This document shows, in pieces, positions 38,201-50,200 of a stretch of DNA of 64,000 nucleotides. The stretch covers positions 4,464,001-4,528,000 of the forward strand of contig NC_083528.1 of assembly GCF_032362555.1 (NCBI RefSeq), given 5' to 3'. The notes under the pieces were generated by a model that saw nothing but the letters and a program-made list of their open reading frames with translations, was not told the DNA's origin and did no database searches. Position numbers and translations under genes: made by a program. This DNA is from Amyelois transitella. Lineage: Eukaryota > Arthropoda > Insecta > Lepidoptera > Pyralidae. Position 1 is the first letter of the stretch. Each line of letters starts with the position of its first letter.

Positions 38201-41200
38201 ATAGCAGGTTGCTAGCCCATAACCTACAAGGAGAATCCTGAGTTTACTAACAATTTTCTTAGCCTATTCAATATTGGTATGATATTTACATACATATGTC
38301 ATGTTTTTACACAAAACATACCTATTCGTCTCATTTCATTAAAAAAAACATTTAAGAAGAACATAATACCCAAGTAACAATTAGGCGCTAAAGTAAGATT
38401 TATAATAAGTCTATAAAAGCGCTAACTAGATTCTAAAGTGGTTTATGGGTGTAACAAATTAGTGTTAGAGCGCGCTCTAACCCTACTTTACCCCCGAATT
38501 GGGCACAATTTTTATATTACTTAAGGTTGTATAATGACGGTATACAAGAGTTATGGTAATTGGCTAAGAGGTACAATTAGTGCTATAAGAAAGTTATTAT
38601 AGCGGTAACAGGATCTCTTAGCGATACAAGAGGGGTAAATAAGCGTCAACTGACTCCTTAAGCGGTACAGTAGAGATACAAAGGCGTTAATTATATTTTC
38701 AAGCGCTAAAAGGGAGGTAAATAGGTGTTTTGTAACGGTCTGAACGCTATTCAAGATAATTAAACTAATTTTGTGATCTAATAATAAATAATTTTATTTT
38801 CAATGGCTATAAGTTTACGACTAATGATTTTTATATTAAACAAAAAAAAGTGATATTGTATGGTGAGAAAGGAAGCATATTTTTGCTGCGAAGGGAAGTA
38901 CACTGTGAATATGTTACATATTTATTGGCAAATAATTCGAGCGCCCGATGTATGTTGTCTATTTACTGAAAACTTTTCCAAGTATTTACAACAATTTTTG
39001 TTTATTTTGGTTGCGACGCCATTGTCAAAAACAAGTAGTCAATATAAGAAATACAGTAGTGACCTTAAGCGCTATTACTTTACCTTTAGTCACAAAAAAG
39101 TAACAATAGACGCTATAGGATCTGTTATAGCGAAAAATTATACTCCTATTTGACTTAAGGTAATGCAAGAGAGTTTTGTATAACTTCAAGCATTTGGTTC
39201 TATATAAGATTAAATAAACACTATTGTAAGGCTGGTAGCGCTTATTAACGCTATTGTGCAACTTTAGGTTCCTTTAAAGAGTTTATTATCACCTGCATAG
39301 CACTTTTGGAGGTAGTAGCTAATTCTTATTCTTATTTAGATCTTAGAGTTTTAAGATTCACTTAAAGCTATAACACAAAATGCTGTGCATGTACAACAGT
39401 GTTAAGATTTGCCATAATACATCCATAACCTTTAAGCTCGCCTAATTGTCGCGCTTGTAACTATGTATTATAAGTAGAAGTGATATACGTTACTTGGTAC
39501 GCCACTTTATCGCCAATAGTCATAAGTGTTGCTACTGTAATGCCTTTGTAGCCCACTAAGTAACAAAATAAGCTCTAATCGTCGCCTAAATGTTTGTTGG
39601 GTATTCGTAACAAAACATATTTTTCTCTATAGAGTACACTTATGGCTAAATTATTACGTTTTAGAATGTATTGTTGATCGTAACTAGTACTAAGTTCGCA
39701 TCGTCATGCAACTACTATGTGTAACCTAGAGTGTAATCCATTGTTAACATAATCACATTATCTAAGACATTATCTTATTCCCCAGAATCTTCCTATGTGA
39801 TCATCATACCCATAAAATTCCAAAAATGTAATTGTTTTCGCGTTGTACTTTTATTGCGAAGCAGGTAATATATGTGCCGTGTGGTTTCCGGCACCAAAAA
39901 CGGATAGGACCACTCCATCTCTTTCCCATGGATGTCGTAAAAGGCGACTAAGGGATAGGCTTATAAAATTGCGATCCTTTTTTTAGGCGATGGGCTAGCA
40001 ACCTGTCACTATTTGGATCTCAATTCCACCATTAAGCCGAGCAGCTGAACGTGGCCATTCAGTCTTTTCGGGACTGTTGGCTCTGTCTACCCCGTAAGGG
40101 ATATAGACCTGACTATATATATATATGTATGTTATATAAGGCTAGTAAAAAAAATAATTAATATGACCATCTTGTTCCCATGGATGCCGTTAAAGGCGAC
40201 TAAGGGATAGGTATGCTTATAAAATTAAGATTTTTCTTATAGGCAATGGGCTAGCAACCTGTCACTTTTTGAATCTCAACTGTATCATTAAGCCAAACAG
40301 CTGGACGTGGCCTACCAATCTTTTCAAGACTGTTGGTTGAAGAAGACTAGTTATTTTAGTTTACACTGATGAATTCAGTAATTACACAGCATGTAAAGTA
40401 TCAATTACATGCTTATGTCAGGATTATTAAAGCCAGCAAATGAGAATATTGTATGGAATGCATCATGTTGGAAGAAAGAGATACATATACTCCATTAGAA
40501 GCTTTGATCCTTTTAAGGATAAGAAGCTTTTAAGCTTCGTTAGCGACGATAAGCTCAAAAACATGATAAGAAGAGACATAGGTCGGCTACCTATTTGGCT
40601 CTGTCGTTACTGTCTCTGTAAAAAAGACTTATTTAGACATATATTCACGTCTTTTTGACAGCATTTAGACAGAGCCAACAATCTCGGAATGACTGGAAGA
40701 ACACGTTTAACTATAACTATAAGCATTGTGATTGAAATAGTTTTTAAAAATCATATGTTTCAACCATTTTAAATAGTAGTTTCCACAATAATGATACTAC
40801 AGAAAATTATTTAATAAATTGAGCGGATAAATAGATTCATTTATTTAATATTTTCAAAAGATTACCTTAAAGAAATTGCACAATGCGATAAGGTCGCGCC
40901 TTAGTGCATCGTCTTAATAAATATGTTAATTGTTTTGTTATGTTTTTTCATAATTTCAATCAACGTTATTCAACTCAAACAAAAATAATTATTATATGAC
41001 ATTTCAAACGTCACTTAATAATTGTCGTATATTTTGATTTCACAACATTGGTGGATGTCGAATCAATTACTTAAAACTAAGTTTACTGCCGCTTCCAAAG
41101 CGTCATTGTGCATTTTTTTTATTGAATTTACGAGTATTCATTTAACTTACAAATAGATATACATAATTATATACCTACACACATAAATAAAAATTTGTTT

Positions 41201-44200
41201 TTGTCATTGTATGTACATTCGACGACATAAATTTTCGTCATTTGGAGGTTCGTCGACAGCATACACTCATGTTTTGTCGATGAATTTCAACCAATTCATA
41301 AAATAGTAATTAATGTTTTTGACAGAAAGATGATGCAGAAAAGATATAGATCCCTGCGTACGCCGTAGAGAAAGAGGCGTGATTTTATGTATGCATGTAT
41401 GTTATGTACGTAATATATTTTTTCTATCATTGGTTTGATTAGAAAACACGTATTTATACCAGACAGAGGCCATAACTAAAACGTGACTGAAACGTGACCG
41501 ACTGTAGTTCAGCAGTTCACACATGTCAATGAAAGACATTTTATGTTGTTTTTTTTTTTTTGATCTATTTTGTTACGATTTTACAGGATAACATTTAAAG
41601 TAAATACAATAATATAAAAGTGTTTAGAGAAAGATAAATAATAAATGTATACATACAGTGCCGTGTGGTTCCCGGCACCAATACAAAAAGAATAGAACCA
41701 CTTCATCTCTTTCCCATGGATGTCGTAAAAGGCGACTAAGGGATAGGCTTACAAACTTGAGATTCTTTTCTAAGCGATGGGCTAGCAATCTGTCACTATT
41801 TGAATCTCAATTCTATCATTAAGCCAAATAGCTGAGCGTGGCTTATCAGACTTTTCAAGACTGTTGGCTCTGTCTACCCCACAAGGGATATAGACGTGAC
41901 CATATGTATGTATGTATACATACATACAATCAAGTCTATGTCCATTGTGGGGAAGAGAGAGTCAACAGTCTTGAAGAGACTAAAAGGCAACGTTTAGCTG
42001 TATGGCTTATGATGGAATTGAGATTTAAATAGTGGCAGGTTGCTAGCCTATAGCCTAGAAGAAAAATACCAAGTTATTAAGCCTATCCCTTAGTCCCTTG
42101 TACGACGTCCATTTATAAGCCATTGATTAAATTTATAACTATATATAAATGAAAAAGGATATACAATACCATGATCAAACTTTTAAATAGGAGTGATTAA
42201 TGTTATTTCGATTTCTATGATCATACTCGTATAATTCTCTTTAGTTTCGAGGATTCGGAAGCTTTATTTTTTACACGCTACAGAATATGTATATGTATGT
42301 ATGAGTATTCTATAGCATGTTCAAAAATTTTAAATTGTATAATTATGGAATAATATAGGTACAATAATTGATTTGGGATTGAATATATTTTTTTATGTGG
42401 GACGAAACTTTGCGTGGAACGAAGAATAAACCAGTCCAGTTGATAAGATTTCTTAGAAATATTTGGAAGAACGCCAAACGATTCTAAAAAGAGGTTCAAG
42501 TGGTAATGATCATGATTATTCATCGAGTTGCAATTTTAAATGTAGTCCGAAGAAATCATTCACTACTTATTAATAATTTAATTAAAGCCTCTTTGTGGCA
42601 CTTTTATATGTATCTTTATAAATATACGTATCTATATAGCTTAGCTACGTATCTAGCTCAAAAGTAGCGTCGGGCAATAAAAGAGACTCACTTCGTGTAA
42701 AATACGTAATTTATTCACATTTGAAACTTTGTTTAAGCTGGTCTAACTCCTTTCTTGAGAGGACGCAACCAGGAAAATCAATAGAAGGATAAATTGATGA
42801 GATTGACTTGAAGAAAGTAAATATATAATACTTAAGTGACCTTTACCGTGTGCTTACTTGGACCAACAGAAAAAAGAATAGGACCACTCCATCTCTTTCC
42901 CTAGAAATTATATTGGTCCTATTATTTTTTATATCGGTGCCGGGAACCACTCGGCACCTATTGTAATCCAAGTATTAATAATTCTCTGATGTAGTATGTT
43001 ATCAGTTTATGAGAGATGGTGGGCGTACACCAAGCGCAGTCACATGGTACCCTTGACCATGGCTGGTGCCCTTCACAATGTATCAAAACGGTTTCATTAT
43101 AATCGATCCAAGTTATTTTAAGAACACTCTCCAACTAACGTGTTTACTGCGGTCAAAGTTCACATAACAAATTTATTTATGTTTTAGAGAGTTTATATAA
43201 GAGTCGGTGGTCGAACGGTTAAAGTATTCGACAAAAGCGTGACACATAGGTACAAATCTTGCAGCGGTAGCAATGACTCTTTTTTAAGTAACCATATATT
43301 AGTAACAACTGGTCCAATATGAAAATGCTGCGGGAGTCACACCCTCTGTCCCTCTGACCACGGATCACATACATACATAAAATCAAGCCTTTTTCCCGGC
43401 GGGGTAGGCAGAGACTACCGTCACCATGATAATTTATCAAGGCCTCGATCATGGTCATTACGTATTGAACTAAATTAATGTGCGCAAATACTTTTACTTA
43501 TTTCAAATAAATATAATGCAATGCATTCGATACACAATCGGTACCGTACAAAATCGATTCTTAAAATAATATATCATTCGAAGCGAATTGCGTGCAAATT
43601 TTGCAATTTATTGAACTAAGAAGACGTCTGTATAGCTAGTTATTTAAGGACTTATTATTAGAAAGTGCAACCTATCACTTTATATGAACCTTAATTCTAT
43701 CGCTAAGCCAAATAGCTGAACATGGCCTTTCAGTCTTTTGATGAATGTTGGCTCTTTCTACCCCGCAAGGGATATAGGTAGACGTGATTTTATGTTTTAT
43801 GATAAACGACAATGTACGCAATTGGAACCAAAGATTGTAAACACGTACTTCTAAAAACTTTTCAAACCATCACATGATAAGGTATTTTTAGAAAAGCTTT
43901 TAGGGTGTTAAGAAAATTTGCGTTGTTATAGCTTTTTTTATAGTCATAAACTTTTAGGCAATGGGCTAGCAACCTTTCGCGAACGCGCCTTCAGTAATTT
44001 TGAGACTGTAAGCTCTGTCTACTATTGGGGTCTACCCCGTTAGGGATAAAGACAAAATTTTAGGTCTATGTTTATGTATAAGTTTAGTTATAAAGCTCGT
44101 ACAACCGGAATAGATAGTCAAGTACAACAAAAAAAAACTTACCTTAACAAAACCAGGCGGCGTTACTTCCGGCTTCGGAGTAGTATCAAATAAATTGAGT

Positions 44201-47200
44201 CTAGAACTCTGAAAAAGGTCTGGACTAGAGTTCTCCCTTGAAAAAAGCTCAGCCGTAGAGCTTTCTCTGTTCAAAGTCGGTCGAGCTTTGACGAACGGAT
44301 TGTTTCTACGAGACGCGTGCGCATGTTTTAGCCAGTTGAATTTGGTTACATTTTCTGGACCAGGGGAAGGAGTTGGAGTGTCCTCGGGGGTCTCAGTCGT
44401 TGGTGTGTCAGGGGATATGGCGGCCATTTTGAATTTATATAAAACTTTTTTTATTATAGATAAATAATATACTAAACTTTTAGAAACTTTTTAAAATTTG
44501 TAGACACAAATTACTGTCTATTTGTAATTTGTTAAGGTAATTCTATTTCTCCATTTTTTCAATGCAGTATATTTAATTTTTTACATACATTAATTATTCT
44601 GATTACTTATTTTACATATAATAAAAACAGTTCTTTTAAAAATCACTTGTAATCACAGGATGTGATGTAAATATCACTTATTATTTTGAATGGCACATTT
44701 TTAATGAGGACGGCATTTAAAACAAATTTAAAACATATATTTTTTTAAATCTTCTGTTAAATAAAACTTCTGTTTTATATTATATTATCTGTTATTATTT
44801 TTAACTGTTCATTATTATTAAAATTATATAAAGGATTTTAGACTGTTTGTACGCGGATGCGCGACTACGCGCCTCAATGCGCGAGATCGTACTGTAATGC
44901 TATCAGCGTACTCGCGTGCGTCTGCGCATGTTGGTGATTGACAGCTGCGATGATCGAAGATGTTTTCCGAGAAGAAGGTCCCGGGTTCAAAAACTGATCT
45001 ATACATAGTATAGTGATATGTATCTTAGTATTACTTAGTATTCATTTGTAGCAAATTCATCTTGTACCTGAGATAATAAATTCTCAGACTTACCTTTGGT
45101 CGCTAGGTTTAATAGTAGAAATCTCTTCCCGTGAATTAGGAAGAGACTTCCGACTGCCATGATCATTGCATATTTCTTTTGCTTTATCTAAATTCATCAG
45201 TCTTTTTGGGTTCTTTTGACATTTTATGCCTTATGTCTTACCTTCCTAGTTACAATCGCTTTTTTAATTTACACATTGTGAGAGTTAATATATTTTTATT
45301 AATTTTATTTTATTTTCAGGCCATTTCATTTCTTGCTTTTAAACCAACTTTTCGTATAAATATAATTTCAACATTTAGAATAATGATAAGACTAAATACT
45401 CAGTTTTTTATGCAGTAGGTACCTTCGTTTTTCTCCTAGCGCTAGTTTCGGTTACATCCTCACCTTTCTGGAAAGGAGCCCAGGGTTCGCCTTTGGAACA
45501 TGATCCTAGATTGAGTGTTCAGATTTTTTCACGAAGCAACTCCCATCTGACCTCCGCAACCTTTGCAGGCGAACATAACTCATATTGAAACATGGTTACA
45601 AATTCAGTTGCCTGAATATGCAGGTTTCCTCACGATGTTTTCCCTCAAGGAGAGCATCAGTTAGCACTTAAACTAATTTTCATAACTCAAAAAAGAGTCA
45701 TTGAAACAGCCGAGGTGGGATTTGAACGCATTACTTGCTTATTTCAGCCATGCACTTTAACCGTTAATCAATGTCGCCCTTGATATAAATATGACGTCTG
45801 TTTCATGAAATATTGGTCTGCTAAAATTGCTTAACCTTCAGTGATTTCCTTCCTGTATATCAGTTAGCACTGTGTTATCGCCGGAACTAAAGCTGAATGT
45901 AATTGTGACATTCAATATCAGTGCATTTCGTAACAGCACCACGTAATGGCCGTAAGAGGCGACTAAGGAAATAAACATTTTCCGGTACTGTAAGAAAATA
46001 ATCATTTCGCATAACTTTTCATAACTTGAAGCGTAATGTCAAGTCAAGCTGACGTCGCTTCTTCAAGGTAAGTGGACCGTGGTCATAGGAAGACCCCTTC
46101 TACATTAAAATCTGTTTTTGACAATAAACAGATTCAGTTATTACAAACAAATTTTGTTGTTTTACAAAATAACTGAACAATGAATCATGCTATCACTATA
46201 CATACTAACATCTTGCGTACTATTTACGTACATAACATAGTATGTGTAGAGTCAAAATGTCATATGATATTGTATAGAAAACACACGTCGACGTAATGAC
46301 AATAACATAATTATCATGGTTCATTGATAGTATTATTTTACGGAAACATATCTACCTATAGATATACATATGTTGTTTGAACATATTACATTTCTAAAGG
46401 CAGTCGATGCTTCATATAAGTATGAATCTTACTAATATTATGAAAACCAAAGTGAGTAAGGATGTGTGGATGCGTGTGTGTTTTTTTTGTTACTCTTCCA
46501 TGCAAAATAGACAGATTTAGACATTTTTTTTTCAAAACTTTTTATCCAGAAAAGCTACTGGTGGTATTAATGTCCATAACTTTGGCAGCCCTGCCGAAAA
46601 CTATATATCAGATATCGATAAAGAATAATTATTTACTTTTAAAATATTCAATTTACAACGCCTTATTTGCGGTTCCCATTCCGTGACAGACAGACGAACG
46701 CAAGAACCTTATTAGCAAGATGTGTTTGTTATAGTTTTTAGCAACAGACGTTATTGTTCTTCAGTGATTTTCCATGATGATGTTAATGACGTGATAAAGT
46801 AGGTTTATAAAATAAAAAAAAATCATTTTACTTACTTACTAACTAGAGATACGTAGTGACTATTTGAATCTCAATTCCATAATTAAGTCATACAGCTTTT
46901 GGCTCTGTCTACCTACCTATTGGAATACAGTGAACTCATAAAAAAAATTGTACTCTATGGTATCGTATAGTAGAGAATAGTAAAAATTACCGCATACAAT
47001 GATGTTGATATACTGTGATGGTTAACTTCGGAAGCCTATATTTGCGCTTGGCCCGACACGCGCTTGACCAGTTTTGAAAATGGGTTTGTCGGTCAAAAAT
47101 TCACTTAAATCGACTATTACCAAAATTTACTCCAGCATTGACCTAAATGGATATTTGCCAAAATTTAAACACTCAGAATAAAACTGAAAGCATTTGGTTG

Positions 47201-50200
47201 GATTCCTTGAATGTTCTCTGCGAGTCGTAAATACATATATATGTAATTCATTCTAGTTTGGGAGCAATAATCCTACTTTGAATCCTTATCGATGCTCCTA
47301 CGATGAGGGAATATATCCTGAGGTTACACCCTGGAAAGACATCCTGTTTGCCTGAATGTGGAGGTTTCCTCACGATCTGTTCCCTCTCCGTAAGAGCATT
47401 GGTCAGCATAATGTATCTATACTAATATTATAAAGTTTGTTTGTTTGAAGACGCTAATCTCAGGAACTACAGGTTCAAATTGAAAAAAAAAATTTGTGTT
47501 GAATAGATCATTTATATAGGAAGGCTATAGGCAATATTATATCACGCTGCAACTATAAGGAGCGAAGAAATAATGGAAAATGTGAAAAAAACGGGGAAAA
47601 TAATTCATCCTTGAGGGCTTCAATGATGCCCAAAATAACTATTCCACGCGGACGAAGTGCAGGCACAGCTAGTTACTCGTAAAGTTATTGCTGGCCGCGG
47701 TGACCTGATGTGTAATCGTGACCCATTACTTGTTAGGGTTCCCCTGTAAACGTGGCAGAGGTCACACCGCCGTCGCTTCGTGTAAAAATCTGACTTACCC
47801 GATCCAAGATTATGGCAACATGCATGATGCAACCCGGGCTCCTTGGCAGGGGAGATGACGGGACTAGAATTAAAGCCAGAACGACGATGACGAAGAATAA
47901 ATGGAAATAAGAAGGCTAAGCCGCTGGTAAAATCCATTTCAAACAGATCTCGTCATATCAAAACTCCAACGATATGAAACTCTGGCCCAAGGGAAATTAA
48001 GCGCAATCATATTCGTGTACAAAGCTGAAACCTATTTGTTTGTCCTCCTTTCGGGTCAAAAATGACTAACTTTGAGTTAAGACACACACATATATTATAT
48101 CAATTTACGGCTCTGTCTAAACTGAGCCAAGACTCAATTGTCACTTTTAGCTCTCTGCCAGACTTTCTTCCAGCTCTTAGGATGTAGCGCGTGAGAGAAT
48201 AAAAATGAACATCTTTTCAAACTTTAGTGAAAATGTTTGTCGTACGCTAAATAAGGTTTAGTTAAGGTGTATTTTAATGGGAACGAATCTCCGAACAAAA
48301 GCTTACCTCCTAACTAAATTTCGTTAAATGCTTTCAAGAACTTTGCTTGACAATTTCAAGCAGGCGTTTATTTTATTTATGTCAAACTGGCAGATTGTGT
48401 CTCTTAGTTGCTGAGTAGAAGACCTACTCGTTTTAAGCATAATAAGTGTTAAAAGACAAATATACAAAAGATTCAATTTCTTGTCCCTTATTATTAACAT
48501 ATTCATAATTTCATTATAATCAATTATGTGGAAAATTTCAGTCCAATCACACAAAAAGAGTCATACTTAATTGACATGTTATTTTATATAAGTACACACT
48601 GAGATTATTAAGCAATCTCTATGTATATTCGACGCTACGGTACTAATGCAATCATCGTAGTAAATACCTACAAAGCCTCTGCCTACCACTCCGGGAGACG
48701 CTTGATAATTAAAACTGTCTGTTTTAGGATTTGGGAAGAAGATTATAAACACTTCGACTAATAAAATATACTTACCTACACCGTACGTTTTGGCTACAGA
48801 AATCGAAATAAGATTTTTAATATGTGGTTGTAACGTTCATGAAGGTACACAGTCAATACAGTCATCTTAATTGTGTATAAAGCCGCCAATGTGACCATTG
48901 TCATTAAATCACGTCACGTGCCTCTATTCTAACGCTATTACCTGCTCGTGACAACCCTGCCTATATACAAAATAAAGTAAATACAGAAACACAATCACGA
49001 GCGTTCGCACGAAATAAAAGCGAGCGAGCGTAGTAAACCCGATTGACGAATCGTCTAATTTATATATTTTTGTTTTCTTAATATATTTAACTGTGCCGGG
49101 TCCACTTTTGGATCCAGTGCTGTCATACCGAATTTGGCATGATTCTAAATACGTCGGATTTGCAGGAACTCCAGATCCGCCTGACTTTATTGTACTCCTT
49201 AAAAACTACACGACGTAGAGATGTCAACATACATAAAAATAAAAAATCACGCCTCTTTCCCGGAGGGGTAGGCAGAGACTACCTCTTTCCACTTGCCACG
49301 ATCTCTGCATACTTCTTTCGCTTCGTCCACATTCATAACTCTCTTCATACAAGCTCGGCGGTTTCGGGTACTTTTGACCTGACCCTTTAGATGTCAACGT
49401 AGCAATATTCTCCCGGCGGCGTAAGTTTCGGTTGTGTGTTATCTCTCTAAAAATGAGACTGGGGTCCGTCTACGCCCAAGATTGGGTAAACTCAGGTTTT
49501 CGAAGCAGTGAACCCTGTCAGATCTTTCTGCTCTCCTTCCTCTGTTGCGGACAACAGAGGAAGGAGAGCAGGAAGGAAGCTAACCCATATTGTACCTACC
49601 ACGGTTACTCATCCACTTGCAGGAATATGCAAAAAATAATTTCCCCTCACCATTAAACTAATTTAGATATCTAATTTAGAAAAGATTCATGGCCGCCTTA
49701 GTATCTTATTATTCTTTTAAAATCACCAAACATCGATGCAAGAGAACATAAAATATTATCTGGTTATTATACATTTCCACACTCTCCATATTTTACATTA
49801 CACCTCTCAAATATATTGTATATGGAATCTTTTGTGTCCCGTTTATCTGTTAGGACATATAATACCGACTTTATGCCGGCAAGGTTACCTGGAATAGGTA
49901 TTGAATTGCAAACTAGAGTTACCTATGTATAGACTTCTACACTCAGTGCCATTCTATACCTTTGCTCATACTCTCTTACTGTACGAAAAACTATCGCTGT
50001 CCCGTTTCACGTCATAATAAAACGCGAAATAGCGATAGTTATCGCGCGATAAAAACGCGTCGCGCATGTAATACTACGGGAGTAGGATCGTAGTCATACC
50101 TCGGGCTTCTCTCCAACTCAACCGGAACTGATAGCAGGAAGATAAAAAACATACTTAAAAATAACGCCTCTTTCCCGGAGGGGTAGGCGGAGACTACATA

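Noticed and set aside
44824..45006. 60-aa minus-strand frame in the CpG-rich patch
   Set aside because: Arg/Ser-rich translation of a CpG-rich region with no recognisable domain; more likely promoter or 5' UTR.
45086..45163. Third alternative first exon of neprilysin ([20 protein letters not shown], donor GTAAGT)
   Set aside because: It would end in phase 1, but exon 2 needs phase 0, so the joint would shift the frame. It could be noncoding at most.
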